Shown here: one piece after another, positions 12,639 through 22,582 of the stretch
Numbering within the stretch: the first letter of the stretch is position 1
Layout: every line of letters begins with the position of its first letter
Source of the DNA: Trichinella spiralis
Taxonomy: Eukaryota; Nematoda; Enoplea; Trichinellida; Trichinellidae
Direction of reading: 5' to 3'
DNA length: 33,920 bases
Assembly (NCBI GenBank): GCA_000181795.3
Contig: CM012954.1
Location: 15,545,809-15,579,728, forward strand
Program-made: the position numbers and the translations under genes
Notes under the pieces: generated by a model
The model's database searches: none
What the model was told of the DNA's origin: nothing
What the model saw: the letters and a program-made list of their open reading frames with translations, nothing else

Positions 12639-13400
12639 TGTGAAGCATACAATTCTGTAATGTGAATTTGATAGCCAGATGTTTATCGATCTCTCATAAC
12701 ATCAGCGAATCGAATGTTGAAAATTTATGTACCTCTATACTGCGCAGTGCTGCTTTTAATTATTATAAAAGCAATTAATTATTTGTTCCAGTTTTCCGAG
12801 AATATGCCAATAGTCGTACTGAACTTAAAAGTGAATATCTGAAAAGATAAGAAAAAATACCATGCATGGAGACCGTCAGTTGTGATCAGTTGTTAATTTA
12901 TTTATTTTTATTCCATTTTCAATTAGGTTTTTCGCAAACTAGTGCATTTATTGTTCATTTTCATAAGCGGGATGCAAGGAGTGCTGGAAAGCGAAAATAC
13001 ACTCAAAAAAGCGTAATTTTAATATCACTGAAACGGTAATTGAATAATAAAGATGATGAACAGCATAGAAATGAGTGAAATGACAGTTTATTAACAAATA
13101 AAAGATATGCAATCCATACGATGGGACAATCGGGTATTGATAAATGTGAAATAACGTTGGAAATTAATATCACTGGTGGATTATAAAGAGTTTAGTTAAT
13201 ATAAAGTTAGTATTGTCGGATGTTATTTGTCCGTTTCCTGCCGATTTGAAGCAACGTGCATCAAATTAATCACAACAGCCTAAAAATAAAGGAAAATTCA
13301 ATCGCCGAAATGCAAAAAATATCACGAGAGGCATCAAATTTTGAATGATTCCTTTACTGAAATACCAAAGCTGTTCTTCTTGGGAAATCTCACGCATCCT

Positions 13401-14480
13401 GGTTGTGTCTAAAAAACCTTTTGCATCGGCGAATTCACAGTATATTAGCATATCAATTTGCCAACTCTAAAAGTCATTTATCCCACAAAATCGCGGTTGT
13501 TTTCCATGTAACTTATCAAAACAATTTAATCTCTCCATATGTATCGATGTTGCAAGGAAAATGCAAATACTGTGAAACAACGTTTTTCAGTCCCCAAAAC
13601 AGCAAAGCGTATTTACTCCATGAAATTTTGATTTTTATACGAAAATCTTTCAAACAGCTGCCTCGATGAATCGATGGAAATAGAAAATCGATTCCCACAT
13701 TCCTTACACAATTCCTAGTAGCGTATTTTGCTGTAAATAATCAGCAAAATTTGAATGTTAATGGTAATGACAAAAAAATAAAATGTTTGCAATTGATAGG
13801 CTCGCATAGAAGTGTCTTTAATTAAAATGTACTTTGACGCTGTCAATGGTTTCCGCAATGAGGATGTTCTATGTAGTAACAGAGGAACATGCAATTTGTA
13901 CTTGATTTCTATTTACATAATGCAGGCTGCATGAATTTCAGACGTTTTATTTGAGCTACTGCATTCAAGGTTAACGATTTAGAATTAGTGTACAATGAAA
14001 TTTACGATTTTTTAATGAACATTTATTGCAAAATTTCTTACATAAATCCTATTTTCTAAAATGAGATTTTAACTAAGTTGCTACGTAGCGCAACGAGATT
14101 TTCATTAGTTTGGATAGTTGATTATATAAAAGATATTCTCTATCCAGATGGTGAAACTGATCTGAAGGTTAGTCACCAAAACTGAAATCCATTAACTTGC
14201 AACTAACATATTGTCTGTAGTGATATCTAGAAAGAACGTTAGTACAATTGTAAAAATGACTTACCTTTCAACTATTGATGATATTGAAGAGGACACTTCA
14301 CCGCATTTCTTGAATGATGTTCATCACACATATTACAATGATGACAATGAATAACTATGAAAATTACATTTCGAAAAGTAGGTCAAGCTCAAGGAAGTAT
14401 TAATAGTTATAATATTCAAAAAAGAATAGTAAAATCTTGCCTTTGGTGATGTAAATTCGTTTTTGCTTAGTTAAACGCAA
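13401..14480. other. AT-rich intergenic DNA, nothing supportable
   Basis: Short open frames on both strands overlap around 13400-13700 without ATG context, splice logic or recognisable protein sequence. No RNA gene or repeat stands out beyond the end of the diverged repeat family. Confidence 0.4.
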
Positions 14481-14483
14481 CAT

Positions 14484-14700
14484 CTCCCTTCACCTGAAAG
14501 CTGCCGAAAAGCACTAAGTCCCCACTCATCTGAAGTGGGCGAAACAACAAAGTCTCACACACCTCTTCCACGCGGAAAGCATAGGCTTTTTACTGCTTCG
14601 GGATCCAGAAGCTTGGGCTCTGCCTGCTCACACTGTCCGTTGTCTAAGTGAAGGGAGCTTTACGCTCCAACGTGAGAGGCAATTTTGTCTCTCTATTCTC
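14484..14700. other. GC-rich tract with nested inverted repeats
   Basis: The tract sits in very AT-rich flanks. CTCCCTTCAC (14484-14493) pairs perfectly with GTGAAGGGAG (14648-14657), enclosing about 155 nt. Inside or next to it lie smaller hairpins: CCCACT/AGTGGG at about 14521-14539, GCTTC/GAAGC at about 14595-14612, GGAGC/GCTCC at about 14654-14668, and GAGAGG/GTCTCTC at about 14674-14693. A minus or plus strand folded RNA, or a small inverted-repeat element, would both fit. A plus-strand frame of about 78 codons is open across it, but it has no ATG context or recognised homology. Confidence 0.3.
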
Positions 14701-15727
14701 TACCTGCTTCAAATAATTCATCTCCCACTCCGGGCATATCTGCCATTTCACTGAACTCATTAATGCTATTTTGCTCTTTCATTTTTATTACATTGAACAT
14801 TTATTCGTTTTTTTTCAAAAATGTTTCATTAATAAAGAATTATTATGTTGCATTGCTTTTGGTTTACATTAAAACAAATAAAAATAGCATTTTTTCTTAC
14901 TTTTATCAACGTTTCAATTTATTCAATTGTGTTATGCGAATTTAATTTTTGAAATTTAATTTAAATTTGATTTTCCAACCTAAACTCTACTTCATATCTC
15001 GCTCGCTGGAAACTATTAATTGCAAACAGTATATTTTCCCCTTGTTAGCTAACCCTACATGGCTGTCGTCAATTACATATCATAATCATAATCGTAATCA
15101 AATGTACAAATCTAATCGAATAGCGTTCTGATGGATACAATTGGCCATTCAAATCGACTTCAGTCAACTAAATCCAAGCTTGTCTTAAACACAACAAACA
15201 AGCAGTATTCAGTTTGATATATACATGTATGTAAATGTTTTTTTAATTTTATTCTTTTTTCAGTTCTAATTCAGAATTCTTTGCATATTAAGAAATTATG
15301 AAAATAAATAAAAATAACAGAACAAATTATGATCATACTAGAAATTATTCATAGAACACAGTTCATATTATATAAACATTGCATTAGCACAAGCAGTCGA
15401 CTATCAAAACGAAAATGATGTGCAATTGGGAATTTCAACCTGATACTGAAAATTAACAAGTAAAAAATATGCATTTGTATACATACGCTAACGCTAGGTG
15501 GAAAATTTATTCTCGTCAGACAAATGCATACAAAATTGAACTACAAATGAATTAGAGAGAAAGCTGAAACAAACAAATTTTGTGACCAGTATGCCAGGTA
15601 AAGTCGATTACTGAAATAATATAAAAAGCAAACTAATTCACAGCCGTACTAAATGACAAAATTTTTTAAATAATAAATAAACAAATGTACCAAAAAAAAC
15701 TAATCACCAACATTGGTGCAAACAACA
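14701..15727. other. AT-rich 3' flank of the disordered-protein gene
   Basis: No gene is seen. The right-hand part should contain the 3' UTR of the minus-strand gene ending at 15728. A minus-strand AATAAA lies at 15506-15511. Confidence 0.4.
15506..15511 (-). terminator. Possible poly(A) signal of the disordered-protein gene
   Basis: Minus-strand AATAAA about 217 nt after the stop codon at 15728. In such AT-rich DNA this hexamer is common by chance. Confidence 0.35.
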
Positions 15728-17823
15728 TCAACGTGCTGTAGAAGTGTGATGCCTGGTTGTTGTAACGGTCCAAAAAGAGCCGCCTGTTGTTGATGGTGCT
15801 TGTCGCTGCTGTCCAACTTCTTCCGGCCGTTGTTGTTGCCCTGCATGAGGTCCATGACCAACATCTTCAGGCCAATTTGTACGCCTCATGCCGCTATTTT
15901 CAGAGCTGTGAAAATGATGTTCTTGTTCATTGTGAACGGTGAAACTGCTCGGTGGCCATTTGGTTGTCATTCGCCCGGGCATCTTGCCGAGGAATAGTTT
16001 CGACTGAGAACCACCAGGCTGACCAGTAAGCTGATTTCCATAAACTGTGGTGTCATGCTGCTGCCATTGAGTCGACATTGCAGGTTGTTCTTTTAAAATT
16101 GATCGCTGAGAACTGTGATAAGTCGACTTGGAATACGACTGATTTGCATTTTCTGCAAAAGGCATTTTCGCTTGTTGACCCATCCAAGAACGGTCAACAA
16201 ATTGATCATGAGAAGAAAAAGGCGCTTCTGTGAAAGCTTGATGCTGCTGCTGCTGTTGCTGTTGAGCAGAAGGTTGCCAATTGAGCGGCCGTGATGTTTG
16301 GTAGGATCTTGTTTGTGTAGTTGAATAATTCGAAGTGTATCGACTACTGTTCGTTGATTCAGCAGGCGGATGCTGTTGTGGCGGTATTTCAACTACACTT
16401 TGAGAAGAATAATGAGTTGAGTAGACGTTCGCCGGTACTGGAGTCGTTGAAATCCTATCCTCTGCAAACGAAGATCCACCTGCTTTTGCGCTGTTTGTTG
16501 AATACGACTTATCCGAAGTCTGATGGTCAACAATTGTCGCCGGTCGAATCATATCTGGCTTTACAAATACAGTTCCAAACCAAGAATCGAAAGGAGGCTT
16601 GCCTTCCTGGCTAACCGTTTCGCTTGTTGTGATGGTCGTTTTCGGCTCTGCCCCTGCCGTGGTCGAGGAACGCTCAGTTCTGGTGGTGGTGGTGGTGGTA
16701 GTGGTCTTCATTTGCTTGTAGTAATGCTTCGCTTGACCGTCATCCGGAAGTGGAAACGGCATGGCAATTGTACTTGTCGATTTGGCCCAAGGAGCGCTGG
16801 ATGCCCAGTTGTTCTTCGCCACACTTTCCTGCTGAATCCAACTTGTCGGATCGTCGACCTTTTTCATATAGGTTCGGGTCTTCTCGATGCGAGTTACTGT
16901 TTTCTGGGCGGTTGGTTGGCGCGTATCACATTCCACTAGCACACGTTCGATCGGTATTTCAGTCGACTGGGATGTCGGCTTGAAAAAATCAGTATTCGCT
17001 TGATCTGCTGCTTTTTGGGCAGTGCTTTCCAAATTCCAATGCTCCTCAGTCTTACCAGTATTCTTGTCGAGCAGTGGAACGCCTTTGAAAACAACACTGC
17101 TGCCATGCTGCTGTTCCATTTTTTCCATCAAATTTGCCATTTCAGCAGGAATAAATTCCCTCATATTTGGCACTGCCTCTGCGCCTTGCTTTTCCATTTT
17201 CACTGTAGTAGAGATGATTTTCGTTGTGGTTGACGAATTCGGTGATTTCGACACTTTCGTTTCAGTTTTCACCTCTTTCCTATATCCGTCTTCAACCGTG
17301 CTTTCAAAAGAGACTGCAGATCCAATTTGATTTGCTTCAACATTATCCGCATGTTGCTGCTGTTTAGCTGTCGTTTCAGAAGTACTGCTTCCATTTTGCT
17401 CAGTTGTCAACTTGGTGCTGCCAGTTGATGAATAATGTATCGGCTTGACAGATGAAACTTCAATTGGACTCATTTCAATTTTCGACGTTGTTACTGTACT
17501 GCTGCTGTCGCCACATTCCTTCGATCCCACCACTGTTGACGTAGGGTTGTGCAAAGTCTGCTTGTCCCCTGGCTCATTTTCAGAACTGTAAACTGTCGTC
17601 TTAACTACCGTCGACTGAGATGTTGTTGTCCCTTGTTTCTCGACATCTTTTTCAACAGTTACATGTTCCACATTGGACGATGCTTCAGCTTTCTTCTCCT
17701 CTTGTGAACAAACTGGTAACAACTGTTCGGTCGCATTTTGGACATTCCCTACATCAGTGGACGTCACAACGATCCGCTGCTGTTCCGCTGCTTTGGAGTC
17801 GTCACTCTTTTCCACTGCAGATA

Positions 17824-17865
<42 letters not shown>

Positions 17866-18718
17866 CTGTTTGAATATGAACAACTGATTTTGCATTTTCT
17901 TCTTCCGCTTGAATATTCGCTTCATTCTGCTGCTGCGAAACAGCAGAAGAATCCGACTGAATTTGATCAACAACTTGCTTTTCCATTTCAGATTCAACGG
18001 ATGCGGGCTCAGCTGTAACGACAGCTGTTTCATTTTCTACAGTATTTTGAATTTTGTCAACTTGTTTCTCAGCTTCTGAATCGACCGGTGCCGTCGGCTC
18101 AGATTTGATGACGGTATTTGGATCATTTTCGTTGCGAGAACCATTTTCAGTCGTATTGTCCGTTGAATTTTCTTGAACAATCGTACAAATTTCAACAGTT
18201 TCTATTGCACCGGTGTTTTTTTCTGTTTCTGCAGAATCTGTGTTTGTGAAGTTTTCCACATTATCCGGCTCTTTCTTTTCATTTAAATCATCTGCCGATT
18301 GAACAGTCACCGCTGTATCTGGACTCTGGGAATTAAGCATCGCCTCGTTATTAATATTGCCTGAATTTTGAACCGACGAATTGAAAGACCATTCCTGCTT
18401 TGTAGTCTGTGCGGCCATTTCCATGGTGGTGTTCGATTGAACAGGAGCAACTGTCGCGGATGGTTCATTGTGTACGATAATTTTCAACGCTGGCTTAGAT
18501 CGACGTCTCGAAAATTCTTCATCCTCCTCCTCCTCCTCTTCTTCTTCTTCTTCTTCAACAACTGGCTTTTTAGAATTCTTTCGAGGTGCAGGCTGAGGCA
18601 TTTCAACGCTCTGTTCAGAGTTCACGTTGTCAGTTTGGGCTTCATCGTGACTTTCTTCGACAATTGTCGACGACATTACTACCTGCGATTCTGAACCGCT
18701 TGTGCCGTCGTCGTCCAT
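15728..18718 (-). CDS. 996-aa intrinsically disordered S/T/Q/E-rich protein, function unknown
   Basis: A single 2991-nt coding exon runs from ATG at 18718 to TGA at 15728. The frame opens two codons earlier, but that position is TTG, not a start. The protein is dominated by Ser, Thr, Gln, Glu and Asn. A poly-acidic run (about residues 55-68) is followed by a basic patch SRRRSKP; about 13 Gln lie near residue 285, a shorter Gln run lies near residue 830, and there is a Thr run (KTTTTTTTTR) near residue 685. Aromatic-containing islands break the disorder: NNWASSAPWAK, KPPFDSWFGTVFVKP and the repeated NWP/KWPP near the C-terminus; these are the best candidates for binding motifs. No signal peptide, membrane segment or known domain is visible. 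I do not recognise the family. GC content is well above the flanks, and the frame has survived almost 3 kb, so it is surely coding. A 5' UTR intron and promoter lie upstream. Confidence 0.85.
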
Positions 18719-18727
18719 TTGCAAACG

Positions 18728-19209
18728 CTGGATGTACCAAGAAAAAATAACGCAAAAAATTATTCATAATTAAAAAAAATAATTTTCATTCAAAATAAAA
18801 AACTAAAAAACAATGTCAAACACACCGACGACAATTTCTTCAATTCAGCATCACTAATCAATCATCAATAAAATATTCAATTTGAATAGGACAAAATTCT
18901 AAAATCCTAATAATATCTTGTAAACAATTCAATGCTTTTACAATTAAGTAAAATCTAAAAGTGAAGTTGCAATTTATTAATAATAATAAATCAAGAATTA
19001 CATAGATAAAGTTCGTATTTAAGTAAAGTACAATTTAACTCAAAACTTTTCTTCTCATCAACACTGACAAACAAGCTGTTTGTGATGCTCAAATAGGACG
19101 AATGCATTCAAAATATTATATTTGAAAGAAGAAGTTTTTCAAGTTCAAGTTTAAGTTAACTTGAACTTCAAATAACTTGAATCCCAAGAAAACTGTATTC
19201 AAAGTATTC

Positions 19210-19246
<37 letters not shown>

Positions 19247-19280
19247 AGTGCATAATTTTCAATGAGAAAATAGAACTTAC
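18728..19280 (-). other. Probable 5' UTR intron of the disordered-protein gene
   Basis: On the minus strand a consensus donor GTAAGT begins at 19280 and an acceptor CATCCAG ends at 18728, nine bases before the ATG. The acceptor is preceded by a pyrimidine-rich stretch. An upstream non-coding exon would then run from near the promoter (about 19400) to 19281. It also contains the (ATT)n run at about 19206-19244. Alternatively the acceptor is a trans-splice site. Confidence 0.5.
19206..19244. repeat. (ATT)n microsatellite
   Basis: About 12 uninterrupted ATT triplets within the presumed 5' UTR intron. Confidence 0.95.
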
Positions 19281-19459
19281 TCAACAATCAAGAAGCGATG
19301 AAAAGCAAAACTAGTAGGCTAAGTTTCAAGGTTGCCAAAGCTGCAAAATTTTAGCAGAGAAGAAGAAGTCAGTTAGTTTCAACGGCGGACGTTGCAAAAA
19401 CCACACCATCAGCTGGCAACAACTAACATGCTTTCGATACATTTCGAAGCTGACGAAAA

Positions 19460-19517
19460 TGACGTCATCCTGTAGCGGCTGTTTCTCCCCCGCCCACGCA
19501 ATTTCTACTGATTGGCT
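19460..19517 (-). promoter_or_regulatory. Promoter cluster: CRE, GC box and CCAAT box
   Basis: A perfect cAMP-response palindrome TGACGTCA lies at 19460-19467, CCCCGCCC (GC box) at 19487-19494 and ATTGG (CCAAT on the minus strand) at 19511-19515, all in a GC-richer patch. The order CCAAT, GC box, CRE reads towards the disordered-protein gene, whose putative first exon follows. The motifs are seen directly; promoter activity is inferred. Confidence 0.5.
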
Positions 19518-20288
19518 TGATTGCTTTATTCTCTATCTTTCACTTTCCACCATTGTTCGAAAAATTATTTATTTTCATCCCTCACTCACGTTGTGCAACT
19601 AAAAACTACACACAAACACAAACATACACTCACAACGTGCATGCATACCACCTCAATGCAAAATTATCGTTGGCACTGCATGGCAAATGATGAATTTCTT
19701 TTTTCTATTTCAGTTTCAAGCTAACAACAAAAACATCCCAGTAATGCGTCATTGCCATAAAAAATGCTAATAATCATAACAACAACAACAATAATAAATT
19801 GTTCAAAATGTTCCCATTGAATTTTTTTTTCATCTTTCGTAAACAAAAATTAACACTATAAATTCACTTGTTCAACTAACTCTTTGCCTGGATTCGAATT
19901 TTAAAAACGGAAATTGCTTTTCCTGAAATATTTGCAAACAACATATCACAACAGCTGTGCCATCATCAGCTGAAATAAATAAACCAGCCAAAAAAAATTT
20001 CCATTCACTAAAAATGCACAAGAAAACAACAATATTTTATTGATTGCATTCCGATGGATCATTTAAAACAATGAATAATAATAATTAAAATATGCGAACT
20101 AACAGATGATCAATTGTTTGATCAGTCATTCATTCATTCAGCTTGTGTTGAAACGTTTGCTTCAAGTAATTATTTATTATGCAACACATCGGAAAGTTTT
20201 TAAATAAAAATCATCACGTGCAAATAAACAACAATGAAAATAAAAGATGCATACTTTTGTAAAAATTAATTCAATATTAATTATATAA
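19518..20288. other. Intergenic DNA between the TRAPPC6 gene and the disordered-protein promoter
   Basis: AT-rich with caa/aac runs around 19780; no ORF or RNA gene I can support. Confidence 0.4.
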
Positions 20289-20294
20289 TTTATT
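20289..20294 (-). terminator. Likely poly(A) signal of the TRAPPC6 gene
   Basis: Minus-strand AATAAA about 36 nt past the stop codon, a normal distance for a short invertebrate 3' UTR. Confidence 0.5.
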
Positions 20295-20329
20295 TATCAA
20301 AAAACATAAAAGCATACCGTAAAAAATGT

Positions 20330-20916
20330 TTACGTTTCAGATTTTAAATTGATGCTGAAACGAACTGCAGGCATTTCTTGCACATCGGCAACTACTGCCG
20401 CGTTCAAGCCAAAATCGCCCAAAACGCCGCGTATTAAGCCCCTCGTGAATGCCAAATATCTCTGCACTTCTTCTTGGTATTGATTGTTATTTGAGAACGG
20501 TTGCAACAAAACAAACGAATTATCATAAATCACATATATACCCTGAATAAAATAAAAATTATATTCATATGCATAAATTATTAAATTTCAACAATACCTG
20601 ATGATTGGTTCTCAAACTGTTCACCTGTTTGCCAAAGATGGCACACCAAAATTCTTTGCAAAGAAATTTGACCACATCAATTTCAGCGCGCAATGGAAGC
20701 ATATCCATTGACAAACTGAAAAAAATAAAATAATACAAACATCCACATATATATATATATATATATACATATTACATACAATTCAGCTAAAGCGAGACCA
20801 ACTCGAACGCCCATATCTTCCAATTTTTTCAATACGCTTGCTTCATCCGCATAGGTGAGCAAAAATTGAACAATCTCAGAATGCAAATATTCAAAAGGAA
20901 ATTCTGTTATTGACAT
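20330..20916 (-). CDS. TRAPPC6: TRAPPC6 (Bet3-family TRAPP subunit)
   Basis: Three exons, 20780-20916, 20598-20715 and 20330-20542, join in phase to 155 aa; the human 6B subunit is 158 aa. TRAPPC6 pairs with TRAPPC3 in the TRAPP complexes, which tether vesicles and activate Rab1/Rab11 in ER-Golgi and later Golgi traffic. Landmarks match TRAPPC6 and not TRAPPC5: FEYLHSEIV near the N-terminus, LEDMGVRVGLALAE, KFLCKEFWCAIFGKQ, SLRTNHQGIYVIYDNSF across the second junction, and YLAFTRGLIRGVLGDFG near the end. Both introns have GT donors and CAG acceptors. A CAG acceptor lies 11 nt before the ATG. SCYL1 ends 247 nt upstream on the same strand. Confidence 0.95.
20748..20767. repeat. (AT)n microsatellite in TRAPPC6 intron 1
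   Basis: About ten TA dinucleotides inside the 64-nt first intron; length changes here would alter a very short intron. Confidence 0.9.
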
Positions 20917-21163
20917 TTTTCAAATCACTGCAATGTAAAAAATACAATATTAAAATTATTAAACTGCAAATAGATACATAAAATAATTTCGAAATTGGAC
21001 GTATGCATTTTTGTCAAAACAACGTTGAAATTCCATTTAAACATTTTTAATTATAATAAAAACAAACAAAACAAAGCAAACAAGCAAATCATTACGACAG
21101 TGATGTGATAATATTTCGTTTCAATTTCTAATTGAATCAATTTTGGCAATTTTGATAAAAATA

Positions 21164-22551
21164 TTACAATTTTTGATAGTGTTTCAATTTTCTTTCCGTT
21201 GAAACAGACTTTGCAACAGCGGGACTTGATAATAATTCATCCCAACCTTGCCAGTCATCACCACTAGCCCAATCAATTTCTTCATTCACCTTAATTTTGA
21301 GAAAATTAATAAATTGCAAATAAATAAAATATTACAAACCTCCGTTTGCATGGAAAATTTGTCATCATTCAAATCGGTCATTGCAGTTTGTTGTTCTTCT
21401 GTAGGCTGAAAGGGGGAAAATTTTAATTTACTAATTAATCACTCCAAAGTTTATATAATTTATTGTCCATACAGTTTCCTCATTTTCCCAATCGTCATCC
21501 CAATTGTTCCAATCCGACTTTGGCTTATCTAGCAGTTCAGATTCAAATTTCACAACAGTCGAAGAAGAAGCGGCAGGTAATGTTGAATTTGCATCAACAG
21601 TGCTGCTGTTGGTGGTAGGAATGGGATTTTTACCATCACTATTTGGAGCCAAATCTTCAGCTTGGTGCTTCTTTGTTGCGGATTCTTCTTTCAAATCAGA
21701 ACGTGCAAGCAAAGAAGAGACCGGCTTCTGAAATTTTGTCGTCAAAGAACTCAAAGCTCTACTGGCCCATTGAGGCATATTTTGCGCAAAGTTGTCGGCA
21801 CTGAATCGCATGTTCACTTCAGACTCTTGAAGAAAAAATGATACATTTTTACAAAATATGAATAACAAAAAAACAACAAATATTTCAAGCAAACCAAGTT
21901 TGGGAATAATTTCAGGATTTTCTGATGCTTTTTCAAGCTTTTCCATGAAACCTTTGCAAGAGCGAAACGCATTTTCACGCACCTGCTTCTCTGGATCAAT
22001 CATCAGTACCGTCAAAGCGGGCAATATAGCCATGGCCACACTTTTCAAAGGATAAAATTGTTCAGTAGCCGACAAAGCTAAAATGCCGGCAATCCGAGCA
22101 GGTGGAAATGGATCTTTCATTGATCGACAAAAACTCGGTATCAATATTTTCTGCCGAACCTATAAAAAAATACATCCCTCATTATGAGTAATCTCAAAAC
22201 AGATAAGAAATAAAAACACCTCTGGTTGTAAATAGGGAGCAATTTTCCCCAAAGCAATGCAACAGTTTGTACGAATGCCTGGCTGTTCATCTTTGATAAG
22301 AATTCGTAGCAAATGTCTGGTCAAATTTTCATTCAAATTTTTATAATTCAACTTTGGCGCAATTTGAACGGAAGCCTGAAACAATGTTCATTTTTTGCAG
22401 TTTATCTTTGTTTGAAAAAAAATTATGAAAATAAATTACATTATAACAATAAAAAATAAAATAATTCAAAATGTCATAAAAATAATCTGAAAGTATACTG
22501 TATTACAGTAGAACTTGAAATTCATTTTACAAAATCTTCACATACTTTTGA

Positions 22552-22582
<31 letters not shown>

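Larger units (their letters stand above)
7200..13400. repeat. Diverged ~1.3-1.5-kb repeats (about four partial copies)
   Basis: The same ordered landmarks recur. The motif tt-ttcctgac occurs at about 7721, 9079 and 10988. The motif cataaatgtcaaa (or close) occurs at about 7965, 9233 and 11140. A g-aaaagcgaaa-ac-ttcaaa block occurs at about 8300, 11475 and 12975. The motif aatcacgcatc occurs at about 7223, 8708 and 13389. Stretches 8280-8610 and 11455-11780 can be aligned over more than 300 bases with many differences. No copy has a conserved ORF. The array is interrupted by the ~515-bp tandem repeats and by the N gap. Confidence 0.55.

Noticed and set aside
11668-12652. Long open frames on both strands across the N run
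   Set aside because: They consist almost wholly of undetermined bases; the known ends are short AT-rich repeat sequence.
14516-14757. Plus-strand frame of about 78 codons across the GC-rich inverted-repeat tract
   Set aside because: No ATG near its start and no homology; high GC alone lengthens chance frames.
17620-18018. Plus-strand frames opposite the disordered-protein gene, including a poly-Ala/Cys run
   Set aside because: Shadow of the CAG repeat and Ser/Gln-rich codons on the other strand.
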